A stretch of 64,000 nucleotides of DNA from Natronorubrum sediminis (GTDB taxonomy: Archaea > Halobacteriota > Halobacteria > Halobacteriales > Natrialbaceae), in NCBI RefSeq assembly GCF_900108095.1, contig NZ_FNWL01000004.1, positions 124,001-188,000 on the forward strand, written 5' to 3'. The position numbers were made by a program, and so were the translations under genes. Shown one piece after another: positions 37,065 to 45,636 of this stretch. How positions within the stretch are numbered: the first letter of the stretch is position 1; each line of letters starts with the position of its first letter. Below the pieces are notes generated by a model. That model was not told where the DNA came from. It searched no databases and saw nothing but the letters and a program-made list of their open reading frames with translations.

Positions 37065-38108
37065 ATGCAAGCAGCCCGTCTCCACGAGTATACCGACGAC
37101 ATGAGCCAGGGACTCGAGATCGACGACATCGACCGCCCAACGGTCGATCGGTCGGATGAAGTCGTCGTCGACGTCGAAGGCGCGGGATGGTGCCAGACTG
37201 ACAACCACATTATCGAAGGAATGTGGACCGACTACGCCCCGCAGGACCTGCCGATGACGCTCGGTCACGAGAACGCAGGAATCGTCGCCGAAACCGGCGA
37301 CGAAGTGACGCTCGTCGAGGAGGGTGACCCGGTCATCTGTCACCCCGTCCAAACGTGTGGCATCTGTCGCCCCTGTCGACTCGGCGAGGACATGTACTGT
37401 GAGAACAGCGCGTTCAACGGCCTCACAACCGACGGCGGATTCGCTGAGTCCCTGCTGACCAACGAGCGGGCAGTCATCCCACTACCGGAGGGCGTCGATC
37501 CGACCGAAATCGCCCCCCACGCGGACGCAGGGATTACGGCCTACCACGCCGCGAAGAAGGCAGTCCGAGAACTCAACCCCGGCGAGACGGCAGTCGTCAT
37601 CGGCATCGGTGGACTCGGTCACATCGGACTCCAGTGTCTCGACACGATGAGCGCCGCGGATATCGTCGCCGTCGACCGCAAAGACGAGGCGCTCGAATTA
37701 GCCGCCAACCTCGGTGCGCACCACACCGTCAACTCGAGCGAGGAGGAACTCTCGAGCAGAGTGATGGACCTGACCGACGACGAAGGGGCCCAACAAGTGC
37801 TCGATTTCGTCGGCGCGGACGAAACCACTGCAACTGCACCTGAAATGGTCGCCGCGGGCGGCGATCACCACGTCGTCGGCTACGGCGGCAACATCCACGA
37901 ACCGTGTCAGGCCCTCGTCAATGGCGAGTTCTCGTTCAAAGGGACGCTCGTCGGTCGCTACACCGAACTACAGGAACTCGTCTCGCTCGTCGATCGGGGA
38001 GACGTCGAATTGCACACCGAACGCCACGACCTCGAGGAGATCAACACCGTCGCGGAACGACTCGAGCACGGCGAGATCGAAGGTCGTGCGGTCATCCTCC
38101 CACCCTGA
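37065..38108 (+). CDS. Zinc-dependent alcohol dehydrogenase, NAD(P)-type
   Basis: A 347-residue medium-chain dehydrogenase. Catalytic zinc ligands are Cys in AGWCQTDNHIIEG, His-Glu in GHENAGIVAETGDEV and Cys/Asp-position residues later; the structural-zinc cluster is CHPVQTCGICRPCRLGEDMY. The nucleotide fold is VVIGIGGLGHIGLQCLDTMS, with the acidic residue in DRKDEALELA favouring NAD. The product most resembles alcohol dehydrogenases encoded with propane monooxygenase in Gordonia and Rhodococcus, which oxidise the 2-propanol formed. The start at 37065 follows an in-frame earlier GTG that would add five residues. It has its own TATA box and is divergent from the amidohydrolase. Confidence 0.9.
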   Translation: MQAARLHEYTDDMSQGLEIDDIDRPTVDRSDEVVVDVEGAGWCQTDNHIIEGMWTDYAPQDLPMTLGHENAGIVAETGDEVTLVEEGDPVICHPVQTCGICRPCRLGEDMYCENSAFNGLTTDGGFAESLLTNERAVIPLPEGVDPTEIAPHADAGITAYHAAKKAVRELNPGETAVVIGIGGLGHIGLQCLDTMSAADIVAVDRKDEALELAANLGAHHTVNSSEEELSSRVMDLTDDEGAQQVLDFVGADETTATAPEMVAAGGDHHVVGYGGNIHEPCQALVNGEFSFKGTLVGRYTELQELVSLVDRGDVELHTERHDLEEINTVAERLEHGEIEGRAVILPP

Positions 38109-38199
38109 TCCGAGTAGGGCGGAGAGATCGCGTCGTTCGGACCAAATCGTGCTCTCGAAGGGACAGTATTCTCTTGACCGTCCCCGCTGTATACACTGT

Positions 38200-39555
38200 A
38201 TGACCACCCTCGAGGAACCACTCGAGATCGGCGGCGTGACGGTCCCAAACCGGCTCTATCGTGCCCCGTTGCTCGAGTGTGCGGGAAACGGTCCGAACGC
38301 AGTCGATACCCTGATCGACGACCTCGAGCCAGCAGCCGAGTCGGGTGTCGGCCTTATTTGCCAGGGTGCGACAATCGTACGCGGCGACGGTGGCTGTGCT
38401 GCACCCGGAATGACTCGCGTACACGACCCCGACTTCGTCTCGAAACTCACTCGTCTGACCGACCGGATCCACGATCACGGCAGCCGGATCTTCCTGCAAC
38501 TCGAGCACGGCGGCCTGCGAAGTATGGAAACCTGGCACGCTGCGTATCGTCGAGAGAACCCGACTCTCGAGCAACTAGCGGTTTCGAACCCGCCCTGGCA
38601 GTTGCGAGCGCTCGATCGGCTCGGATTTTTGAACTACGACCCGCACGTGCTCTCGACCGACGAGGTGTACGAACTCGCCGCGGATTTTGGTCGCTGCGCA
38701 GCCTCGGCCGTCGACGCCGGCTACGACGGAATCCACCTCGCCGGAGCCAACATGGGGATCGTCCAGCAGTTCCTCTCGCCGTTTTACAACCGACGCGAGG
38801 ACGAGTTCGGCGGTGATCCCGACTCGAGACTCGAGTTTCTCGCCGTCGTCCACGACGAGATTCGCGACCGGGCCGGAGACGTTCCGCTGATCACCAAGGT
38901 GCCGGCCGAAACGGCTACACCGCCGTCACCGATCGTGCGTCGAAAGCTCTCCCTCGGAGATGGGGTCGAAATTGCACGGAGACTCGAGCAAATCGGCTAC
39001 GACGGCATCGTGCCGGTGCAAGCCTCCGTCGTCTGGGATATGAGCATCGTTCGCGGGGAGTATCCCGACCGAGCGTGGGCGAACGAACAGTTACACGAGG
39101 AGTACGACGAAGCCTTCGGCGGCGCACATCGGCGGCGTCTCGTCGCTGGCGCAAACTGGATTCAGTCGCGACAGTACGACTTCGAAGCTGCGTGGAACGA
39201 ACCGTTCTGTCGGCGCGTTCGTGAACAGGTCTCGATTCCAGTACTGACGGAAGGTGGCGTTCGCGAACGTGCGGAAATGGATCGATTACTCGGTAGGACG
39301 GCGGACCCCGAGGTGCCGGCTTGTGACATGGTCGGCATGGCTCGTCCGTTTTACGCCGAGCCAAAACTCGGGGCACGATTGCTCGAGTCCGCGGCCGATG
39401 ATACGGGAAAATTGCCACGAGTGCTCTGTGAAAGCTGTAACAACTGCACCGTTCCACAGGTGACCGGCGCACCGGGAATCTGTCGGACCCCCACTGTTCT
39501 GCGAAAACGCGGCGAACTCGAGCGAGACGGGGCCTACGAACGTGATGACGTGTAA
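38200..39555 (+). CDS. Old Yellow Enzyme-type NADH:flavin oxidoreductase with iron-sulfur motif
   Basis: A 451-residue flavoprotein of the OYE/2,4-dienoyl-CoA reductase family, with an FMN-binding TIM barrel. Visible are IGGVTVPNRLYRAPLLECAG near the start, LQLEHGGLR (His-Gly), the FGRCAASAVDAGYDGIHLAG segment, SPFYNRREDEFGGDPDSRLE, the phosphate loop around VLTEGGV and MVGMARPFYAEPKLGARLL. The end holds CESCNNC, then eleven residues, then Cys (VTGAPGIC), the [4Fe-4S] pattern of the dienoyl-CoA reductase branch, but no FAD domain follows. It lies 91 bases after the alcohol dehydrogenase on the same strand and probably reduces an enone, ketone or nitro compound; the substrate is unknown. Confidence 0.88.
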   Translation: MTTLEEPLEIGGVTVPNRLYRAPLLECAGNGPNAVDTLIDDLEPAAESGVGLICQGATIVRGDGGCAAPGMTRVHDPDFVSKLTRLTDRIHDHGSRIFLQLEHGGLRSMETWHAAYRRENPTLEQLAVSNPPWQLRALDRLGFLNYDPHVLSTDEVYELAADFGRCAASAVDAGYDGIHLAGANMGIVQQFLSPFYNRREDEFGGDPDSRLEFLAVVHDEIRDRAGDVPLITKVPAETATPPSPIVRRKLSLGDGVEIARRLEQIGYDGIVPVQASVVWDMSIVRGEYPDRAWANEQLHEEYDEAFGGAHRRRLVAGANWIQSRQYDFEAAWNEPFCRRVREQVSIPVLTEGGVRERAEMDRLLGRTADPEVPACDMVGMARPFYAEPKLGARLLESAADDTGKLPRVLCESCNNCTVPQVTGAPGICRTPTVLRKRGELERDGAYERDDV

Positions 39556-39625
39556 TCAGCTGTCGGGCCCGAATCAGTGTGCAGCGATTCTCGAGTGGAA
39601 GGTGCGTTATGGGCCGCCTATCGAA

Positions 39626-39643
39626 CCCCTTCGTTTCAACTGG
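39626..39643 (-). repeat. Origin-box-like G-string motif, intergenic
   Basis: Minus-strand CCAGTTGAAACGAAGGGG, 50-70 bases from tRNA-Gln. One of the dispersed copies described in findings. Confidence 0.65.
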
Positions 39644-39694
39644 AGACGGACGGACGGCTGGGCGATGAACCTCGAGACGAACGAACGAGAAGAG

Positions 39695-39767
39695 TAGTCC
39701 ATCCTGGATTCGAACCAGGGTCGAAGCCCCCAGAAGGCTTCAGGATTGGCCACTACCCCAATGGACT
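39695..39767 (-). tRNA. tRNA-Gln (CUG anticodon)
   Basis: Read on the minus strand, bases 39767-39696 fold as a cloverleaf: acceptor AGTCCAT pairs with ATGGACT, the anticodon stem AAGCC/GGCTT encloses the loop TTCTGGG with anticodon CTG (glutamine), and the T arm CCTGG-TTCGAAT-CCAGG is standard. The discriminator base is A (39695), and CCA is not encoded. No intron is present in the anticodon loop. Confidence 0.95.
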
Positions 39768-39996
39768 GCGATCACCCGTCAGGTATCGCTTCTAACGGTG
39801 TAGAGGATAGTAGTGGGCATCCGTATTAAGGTGTTACGAACTCGGGTGAGCCAGACAGGAGAGAGCCACCGACCGTCGCCGTCGTCGGGTCACCGCCCGA
39901 GCAACGCCGACATCGCCCGTCTTTCGAATGACGGCAAATTCGGCCACGCTGGGGAGAATCGACATTCCTTTTCCGTTCACCTGCGCAGGTTCGCGC

Positions 39997-40587
39997 ATGT
40001 ACATCGGACGATTCGTCGTCGTCGGTCCCGACGTCGGTGCCTACCGCGTCTCATCACGATCCTTCCCGAACCGAAAGATTTCGACTCGAGACGACGCACT
40101 CACCGTCGGTCCCACGGCGGATGCACCCGAAACGGACAACCCGTACGTCTCGTATAATTGTCTCCGACTCGTCGACACCCCGACGGGCGAAACGGCCGCC
40201 TTCGGAAACGGCTCACACGTCGACCCAATCGCAGAGAAGCTCGAACTGGGCTATCCCGCTCGAGACGCCCTCGCCGAGAGTCTCCTCGCACTCGACTACG
40301 AGAAAGACGACTACGATACGCCCCGAATCGGGGCGACGATCGGTGCCGACGGCGAGGCCCTGATCGGAACGGTCCGAAAAGACGCCCTGTTCGTCGAGAC
40401 CGTCGAAGAGCCGACGCTCGTCGCGACCTACGAGAAGAACGCACCCGACTCGTTCGAGTTCGAGGCAACCACCGCGACAGAAGCAGCAACCGACGCTTAC
40501 GACCTCGAGTTCGAACACGCAGTCTGTGCAGCGGGCGTCGCCCGAACCGACAACGGCTTCGAGACGGCACTCGAGAACGGCGACTGA
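39997..40587 (+). CDS. purO: IMP cyclohydrolase, archaeal PurO type
   Basis: A 196-residue archaeal IMP cyclohydrolase (PurO), which closes the ring of FAICAR to IMP in the last step of purine synthesis. The start [20 protein letters not shown] and the following FPNRKIST are typical, as is [20 protein letters not shown], then [20 protein letters not shown]. The start at 39997 was chosen because homologues begin MYIGRF; earlier in-frame residues are not conserved. It is monocistronic, upstream of a T-tract terminator at 40599-40605 and a phosphoesterase gene. Confidence 0.93.
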   Translation: MYIGRFVVVGPDVGAYRVSSRSFPNRKISTRDDALTVGPTADAPETDNPYVSYNCLRLVDTPTGETAAFGNGSHVDPIAEKLELGYPARDALAESLLALDYEKDDYDTPRIGATIGADGEALIGTVRKDALFVETVEEPTLVATYEKNAPDSFEFEATTATEAATDAYDLEFEHAVCAAGVARTDNGFETALENGD

Positions 40588-40596
40588 GTACGTACA

Positions 40597-40608
40597 GCCC
40601 TTTTTGCG
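40597..40608 (+). terminator. T-tract after purO
   Basis: The run CCCTTTTTGC at 40598-40607 follows the purO stop by ten bases and is a plausible archaeal terminator. Confidence 0.4.
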
Positions 40609-40750
40609 GCACTAAACGTTCGACCTCCATCGTACTGGCTCGAACTGCCGATTTCGGGGTCAAATTGCTGGAAGTGGGAGTCAGACACGGTGCGTTCAAT
40701 GGGCGTTCGCCCGGCGAACGTACAAACTGCTCGAGACCCTACACTCGGGT

Positions 40751-41419
40751 ATGAACGTCGGACTACTCTCCGACATCCACGGCAACCGGATCGCCCTCGA
40801 GGCAGTGCTCGAGGACATGCCGTCAGTCGACCGCCTGCTGTGTGCCGGTGACGTCGTCGGCTACAACCCGTGGCCGGCGGACTGTGTCGACGTACTTCGC
40901 TCGCGAGACGTGCCGACAGTGATGGGAAATCACGACGCCGCAGTCGTCGACGAGGCTCCGTTTCAGTTCAACGGAATGGCCCGTGCTGGCGTCGAACACG
41001 CGACGGACCAGCTCTCCGACGATCAGTTGGGGTGGCTCGAGTCGCTGCCGACCGAACGACTGGCGTGTGACGGACGAGTAAAACTCGTCCACGGCCATCC
41101 TGACGACCCGAAACGCTACACTCGCTACACCTACCCCAACGAGTTCTCACCGAGGCTCCTTGAGGACGAAGACGTCCTGGTTCTGGGCCACACGCACGTC
41201 CAGGGCGTCGAGCGCTTTCGCGAGGGAATCGTCGTCAATCCAGGCAGCGTTGGCCAACCTCGAGACGGCGATCCACGGGCGGCCTACGCGGTGGTCGACC
41301 TCGATCGCCTGACGGTCGACACGTACCGTGTGGAGTACGACATCGAATCGGTCCAGACGGCAGTTTCCGACGCCGATCTCCCGACACGAATCGGGTCTCG
41401 ACTCGAGCGCGGGAAGTAG
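40751..41419 (+). CDS. Calcineurin-like metallophosphoesterase
   Basis: A 222-residue metallophosphoesterase of the MJ0936/YfcE type. The metal-binding motifs are complete: DIHGN (residues 8-12), GDVVGYNPWP, GNHDAAVV, KLVHGHPD and GHTHVQG. The carboxy terminus, GIVVNPGSVGQPRDGDPRAA and a closing VVDLDRLTVDTYRVEYDI, fits the family. It would cleave a phosphodiester or phosphomonoester, but the natural substrate is not known. A possible TATA element is lacking; the gap to the upstream purO terminator is 140 bases. Confidence 0.88.
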   Translation: MNVGLLSDIHGNRIALEAVLEDMPSVDRLLCAGDVVGYNPWPADCVDVLRSRDVPTVMGNHDAAVVDEAPFQFNGMARAGVEHATDQLSDDQLGWLESLPTERLACDGRVKLVHGHPDDPKRYTRYTYPNEFSPRLLEDEDVLVLGHTHVQGVERFREGIVVNPGSVGQPRDGDPRAAYAVVDLDRLTVDTYRVEYDIESVQTAVSDADLPTRIGSRLERGK

Positions 41420-41444
41420 TTCGCTCGAGGCGCGGAAACGAACC

Positions 41445-41456
41445 CTTTTAGGTGAT
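41445..41456 (+). promoter_or_regulatory. TATA-like element before the cysE leader
   Basis: CCCTTTTAGG at about 41444-41453 lies 23-32 bases before the ATG at 41476, so transcription probably begins at or close to that ATG, some 140 bases before cysE. Confidence 0.45.
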
Positions 41457-41475
41457 TTCGCCGGAACGGACGGGT

Positions 41476-41634
41476 ATGAACACCACCGGCAAGAGTATTG
41501 AAATCGGCTGGAACGACCACACTCGCGTCGACAGCCGGTGGTGTCACTCGTGCGGTCGAACGAACGTTCCCAGTGCACATCACACTCCAGCGACCGCGAC
41601 CTCTCGGGAGGAAAATGCTCAGCCGGCTTCGTGA
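41476..41634 (+). CDS. Small frame upstream of and overlapping cysE, with a Cys-x2-Cys motif
   Basis: A 52-residue frame, beginning [20 protein letters not shown] and containing [12 protein letters not shown], with stop at 41632-41634, overlapping cysE by 20 bases in another frame. The ATG is 23-32 bases downstream of a TATA-like element, so it would be the first start on a leaderless message. Third positions in its first thirty codons are mostly G or C. It may be a leader peptide controlling cysE, since the product is a cysteine-biosynthesis enzyme and the frame contains two Cys codons, or a small zinc-binding protein. No family is recognised. Confidence 0.4.
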   Translation: MNTTGKSIEIGWNDHTRVDSRWCHSCGRTNVPSAHHTPATATSREENAQPAS

Positions 41635-42130
41635 AGACGTCCGCACAATGTGCGAGCGTGACCCGGCTGCAACCGGGTCCCTCGAGGTCGTCTGTTGTTA
41701 TCCTGGGTTGCACGCCGTCTGGGCCCACCAGGTCGCCCACTGGCTCTGGACGCGCGACCTTCGAGTTCTCGCCAGGTTCCTCTCGCATCTCGTCCGCATA
41801 GTGACCGGCGTCGAGATTCATCCCGGTGCGACGCTCGGACGACGCGTGACGATCGACCACGGAATGGGCGTCGTCATCGGCGAAACGGCCGAAATTGGTG
41901 ATGACGTACATCTCTACCACGGCGTTACGCTCGGGGGCGATCGGAACGAACCGGTCAAACGACACCCGACAGTCGAAGACGAGGTCCACATCGGGGCGAA
42001 CGCGACGTTACTCGGCGACATCACGATCGGTGAAGGTGCAGCTGTCGGCGCAGGCTCGGTCGTCACGAAAGACGTCGACGCGAACACGACCGTTGCCGGC
42101 GTTCCAGCCGAACGCGTCGACGAAGAGTAA
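41615..42130 (+). CDS. cysE: Serine O-acetyltransferase
   Basis: A 171-residue serine acetyltransferase, which makes O-acetylserine for cysteine synthesis. It begins [20 protein letters not shown] and has the left-handed beta-helix hexapeptide repeats: [20 protein letters not shown], then [20 protein letters not shown] with the catalytic His, [28 protein letters not shown] and [20 protein letters not shown]. The short amino terminus is typical of the archaeal/plasmid class. The start at 41615 is directly preceded by a GGGAGG element (41606-41611), an unusually good ribosome-binding site for this genome. The upstream leader frame overlaps it. Confidence 0.92.
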   Translation: MLSRLREDVRTMCERDPAATGSLEVVCCYPGLHAVWAHQVAHWLWTRDLRVLARFLSHLVRIVTGVEIHPGATLGRRVTIDHGMGVVIGETAEIGDDVHLYHGVTLGGDRNEPVKRHPTVEDEVHIGANATLLGDITIGEGAAVGAGSVVTKDVDANTTVAGVPAERVDEE

Positions 42131-42221
42131 CCAAACGGCTCAGAGAGAAAACAGCGCTCGAGGACGCTGCACCGAATGACAGACGACAGTCGCCTCACGC
42201 ATTAACCGACGGTACAGCGGG

Positions 42222-42668
42222 TTATTCGTCGGTCTCGATCTCGAGTCGAAGCGCATCGCCATCTTGGATCTCGTAGGAGGTCGGATCGACTGATTCGTCG
42301 TCGGCGAGAAAGTCGATCGACATCGTAGACTCCGACCCGTCGTAGACAGTGTCATCTATCGTCACAACGTGGTCGTCGGCTTCGGTTTCGTACTCGAAGT
42401 GAGGAAGGAGATCGATTCCGGTTGCGAACGTTACCGGTTCCTCACCTTCCATGTACCACTGATCGTTGTGTTCGTGGAGGTGAAAGTCGATCGAGTGATC
42501 GTCGGCGTGTTCCGCCTGATATCGATCAGCGGAAAGGTCGTGTGGTTCGCCGTCGATGACGACATCGAGTTCTCCTCGTTTATCGATCGCATCGTCTTCG
42601 AAAAGTGTCGTACAGCCAGCCAGTGGTAGCAGACTCGAGCACGCGACGAGAACTGCTCGTCTGTTCAT
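42222..42668 (-). CDS. Lipoprotein of unknown function
   Basis: A 148-residue secreted lipoprotein with a short signal (MNRRAVLVACSSLLPLAGCT) ending in a lipobox LAGC at residues 16-19. It lacks a clear Arg-Arg-x-Phe-Leu Tat motif but has Asn-Arg-Arg near the start. The mature part is acidic (FEDDAIDKRGELDVVIDG), with a His-rich stretch (AEHADDHSIDFHLHEHNDQW) and a beta-rich core; the last residues YEIQDGDALRLEIETDE resemble a domain boundary. The His cluster might bind metal. I do not recognise the family. It lies beyond the orc1 stop, 169 bases away on the same strand. Confidence 0.7.
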   Translation of the reverse strand: MNRRAVLVACSSLLPLAGCTTLFEDDAIDKRGELDVVIDGEPHDLSADRYQAEHADDHSIDFHLHEHNDQWYMEGEEPVTFATGIDLLPHFEYETEADDHVVTIDDTVYDGSESTMSIDFLADDESVDPTSYEIQDGDALRLEIETDE

Positions 42669-42719
42669 ACGAGAGCGGAGGCAGTCGCAGCATATCGGTG
42701 CTTCGTTGTCCGCCGATAG

Positions 42720-42737
42720 CCCCCCTATTTCGACTGG
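42720..42737 (-). repeat. Origin-box-like G-string motif, intergenic
   Basis: Minus-strand CCAGTCGAAATAGGGGGG in the gap between the orc1 stop and the lipoprotein start. Confidence 0.6.
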
Positions 42738-42837
42738 ACAGGGGAGACGCGCGGGCTCTCGACAGGAACGACGTTGCTGTTCTCGGTGTATCAATCGAGG
42801 GAGACTCGAGTACACGGTTCCCTCACGAGGAACGGAG

Positions 42838-44643
42838 TTAGTTTTCGAATCGTGCCTGGACGAACGGCTGAACTTCGTCGATATCGCTGAGGCGGGAATC
42901 CGAGAGCAACACGGCCTCCGTCTCACCGAGAGGAACGGAGAGACTGATCTCCTTCGTTCGACCGTATCGTCCCTTCGAGACGACGACTGCGTTCACGATA
43001 CCGAGCATATCGAGTTCGCTGATGAGGTCTGTCACCCGGCGTTGGGTCAATACGTCTGCGTCGATCTCTTCACAGAGGCGCTTGTAGATGTTGAACACTT
43101 CGCCAGTGTTGATGCTATTGACGCCGTTTTTCTCGAGCAAAATGATCGCGAAGAGGACGAGTTTGCTCTGTGTCGGCAGCGTTCGAACGACTTCGACGAC
43201 TCGGTCGAGTTCGATCTTGTCCTGTGCCTGGCGGACGTGTTCTTCGACGATCGTCTCCGTTTGAGATCGTTCCGCTAACTCGCCTGCCGTGCGAAGCAAA
43301 TCGAGCGCTCGGCGTGCGTCACCGTGTTCCTGTGCGGCGAATGCAGCACAGAGGGGAATAACGTCGTCCGAAAGAGCACCTTCTTTAAACGCAACCTCCG
43401 AGCGGTGCTCGAGGATATCACGCAGTTGATTTGCGTCGTAGGGTGGGAAGACGATCTCTTCTTCGCCGAGTGAGGATTTGACGCGAGGATCGAGAAAGTC
43501 GGTGAACTTCAGATCGTTCGAGATACCGATAATCGACACGCGCGAATTCTCGAGTTCGGAGTTCATTCGCGAGAGGTTGTACAGCGTATCATCGCCGCTT
43601 TTCTCCACGAGTTTGTCGATCTCGTCGAGCATGATGACGACGACGCGTTCGTCGTAATCGACGGCGTCGAAAAAGACGCTGTAGACACGGTCTGTCGGCC
43701 ATCCAGTCATCGGAACTTCCTCGAAGGATTCCTTGTCGTCTTCGAGTTCGGCGATTCGATCGTCGATATCCTCGCTCGTTTCGAACGGCGTCGACTCGAG
43801 TGGGTGTGGCGATGATTCCGCCGTGGCCGGTGTGTCGGAACCCGCCGCCGTCGACTCGGTAGGTTCCCCCTTCGTTTCAGCTGGAACCGCGGAAGGGTGT
43901 TCGGAGTCATCAGCCGACGATGCGTTCGGAGTAGCTCGATCATCGGTGTGGGTATCAGTTTCCGATGATTCGTCGGTAACAGCGTGCGTATCTACGTCAT
44001 CTGGAGATCCCAACTCCGTGGATGTACCCCCGGATGTATCGTCGTGGTCCGCCGTCTCTGAGAACAACGTTTCCGACCCGGTGTCAGTTCCAGCGGAAAC
44101 GTCGGGGTCCGACTGAGACGCTCGATCGTACTCCTCGAGTGCCTCTTTGAGCGTCTCGAGGTCGTCGATTCGGTCGTCGATGCGTTCTTTGTTCTTGTCG
44201 ATAAACTTGTTCGCGAGTTGCGCGAGCACGCGATACTGCGTATCAGTGACTTCACAGTTGATGTATTCGACGTCACAGGGAACGCTATACTTCTGGGACG
44301 TACTCTCGAGTTCTTTGCTGACGAATTTTGCACTCGCAGTTTTCCCGGTACCAGTTTTCCCGTAGATGAGAATGTTCGAGGGTGTCTCCCCGCGCAACGC
44401 TGCGACGAGAATCGTCGCCATCTTGTTGATCTGGTCGCTTCTGTGTGGGAGCTCGTGTGGCGTGTAGGAAGGACGAAGCACTTCCTTGTTCTCGAAAATC
44501 GGTTCACCGCTGAGCAGATCGTCGAATAGCCCCTGGCTCGAGTCGTTGCCATCGAGATCGGATCGCTCGAGATTCGAGAATCCGTGTGCCTCGTCGGTAT
44601 CGACGTGGTCTGCGCCTGTGGGTTCTGAATTATCGTCTGACAT
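42838..44643 (-). CDS. orc1: Orc1/Cdc6 origin initiator
   Basis: A 601-residue AAA+ initiator of replication. Walker A is GKTGTGKT (about 95-102), Walker B VVVIMLDEIDKL (333-344), sensor 1 SIIGISNDLKF, the arginine finger region DPRVKSSLGEEEI, sensor 2 HGDARRALDLLRTA, and the end is a winged helix (VLTQRRVTDLISELDMLGI). Between residues about 177 and 290 is an acidic, Ser/Thr-rich insertion, which makes the protein longer than most archaeal Orc1. The gene reads away from the origin to the right of it. An origin-box-like motif between the TATA-like element and the start (44658-44675) suggests autoregulation. The start at 44643 was preferred over a more distal one. Confidence 0.95.
   Translation of the reverse strand: MSDDNSEPTGADHVDTDEAHGFSNLERSDLDGNDSSQGLFDDLLSGEPIFENKEVLRPSYTPHELPHRSDQINKMATILVAALRGETPSNILIYGKTGTGKTASAKFVSKELESTSQKYSVPCDVEYINCEVTDTQYRVLAQLANKFIDKNKERIDDRIDDLETLKEALEEYDRASQSDPDVSAGTDTGSETLFSETADHDDTSGGTSTELGSPDDVDTHAVTDESSETDTHTDDRATPNASSADDSEHPSAVPAETKGEPTESTAAGSDTPATAESSPHPLESTPFETSEDIDDRIAELEDDKESFEEVPMTGWPTDRVYSVFFDAVDYDERVVVIMLDEIDKLVEKSGDDTLYNLSRMNSELENSRVSIIGISNDLKFTDFLDPRVKSSLGEEEIVFPPYDANQLRDILEHRSEVAFKEGALSDDVIPLCAAFAAQEHGDARRALDLLRTAGELAERSQTETIVEEHVRQAQDKIELDRVVEVVRTLPTQSKLVLFAIILLEKNGVNSINTGEVFNIYKRLCEEIDADVLTQRRVTDLISELDMLGIVNAVVVSKGRYGRTKEISLSVPLGETEAVLLSDSRLSDIDEVQPFVQARFEN
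43866..43884 (-). repeat. Origin-box-like motif inside orc1 insertion
   Basis: Minus-strand CCAGCTGAAACGAAGGGGG in the DNA for the acidic insertion. It is as close to the box core as the intergenic copies, but it is read in a different frame (Pro-Ala-Glu-Thr-Lys-Gly) than the copies in hef and cgi121. Confidence 0.65.
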
Positions 44644-44657
44644 CCGTCGTACACATA

Positions 44658-44675
44658 CCCCCTTACTTCGAGTGG
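44658..44675 (-). promoter_or_regulatory. Mini origin box in the orc1 promoter
   Basis: Minus-strand CCACTCGAAGTAAGGGGG, 15-32 bases before the orc1 start, next to a TATA-like TTGTATTCC. Binding of Orc1 here would block its own transcription. Confidence 0.55.
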
Positions 44676-45311
44676 AATACAAGACCCAAAATCAGGAATA
44701 TTGTGGGGTAGATGGCCCAAATTCGGTGATCTACTACCAAACGTTCCTAACCAGGGTCCAGTTGATGCAAACGAAACAGAGGAAAACCAGGCTATTAAAT
44801 TCTTCCCTTCGCTGCAGAGCGAGGAACGAGAGAGTCGACGATTGTCGTCCGTTGAGCGCTAATACGCAAAACCTGCGATCGACCGAAGACAGATTGACCC
44901 ATCAGAACCTCTTAACACGTCCGTTTCAGGTCGATTGTACACGAACAGTGTTCGACGGTCGATGTACTCCGCTCGCAGTGTCTCGAGTAGTAGTAGAACG
45001 TTACTCGAGTTTTGTGTTTAATTGTGCTAACATCCAACGTAGTGGTGTGATTTACATAGCGAGATTGGAGAGACTAGCTTGTGGATCGAGCATCGTCCGT
45101 ATCACACTGTACTAGTACCAATAAGGGTAATTAGATATTGCGATAAGAGTTCTAGGAATACCGACGGAGGCTGCTCGATCGGCGAAGTAATCGATTTGAT
45201 TGGACGGTCGGAGACGGAAGCAAAATTCCGTTGGACGTCCGGAAACGGCCGTGAGATCCCCTCTAAACGAGATTGGTTCGTTTTCGAAGCCAGTTACGCG
45301 ATTGGGTGAAG

Positions 45312-45336
45312 CCCCCCACCCCTTCGTTTCAGGTGG
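45312..45336 (-). promoter_or_regulatory. Origin recognition box 1 with G-string
   Basis: Minus-strand CCACCTGAAACGAAGGGG followed by TGGGGGG. This is the haloarchaeal ORB pattern with its halophile-specific G-string. It is inverted relative to box 2, and the A+T-rich segment lies between. Next to it, at 45341-45362 on the plus strand, is a degenerate copy (ATCGAAGGAGGGTGGGGGTC). Confidence 0.85.
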
Positions 45337-45422
45337 AACGCATCGAAGGAGGGTGGGGGTCTCGAGAGGTCTTCTAAACAGGAGGGATTTAAGTGGTTGG
45401 GTGAGAAACTCGGTCCGTAGCA

Positions 45423-45514
45423 CTAGCAAAAACAGATTTTTACTAGGTGGATTGGTTTTAGTTACTAGATCCTGCTAGAACGCCGTCTCTAGACCGCATG
45501 GGTTACTAGACTAG
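45423..45514. repeat. CTAG-dense A+T-rich segment between the origin boxes
   Basis: Seven CTAG tetranucleotides occur in 92 bases (45423, 45443, 45465, 45475, 45489, 45506, 45511), although CTAG is otherwise rare in the window. The segment includes runs such as CAAAAACAGATTTTTACTAG and is the best candidate for the duplex unwinding element. Confidence 0.7.
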
Positions 45515-45636
45515 CTCTCCTCCACCTAATCACTCCTCAGGAGGCTTCACGTCCGGAACATCAGCAGTATCATCGTTTTCTCCAGCCGGAAGCGACCAGA
45601 TTCGACGAAAGATCCCCCACTGGGGGTCGGGCGTCT

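Noticed and set aside
44917-44940. GACCTGAAACGGA sequence in the origin region as a third full origin box
   Set aside because: The GAAAC core is present but no G-string follows, so it is too weak to list.
44486-45115. 209-residue plus-strand frame in the orc1 start and origin region
   Set aside because: It overlaps the orc1 start and origin elements, has weak third-position bias and no acidic composition.
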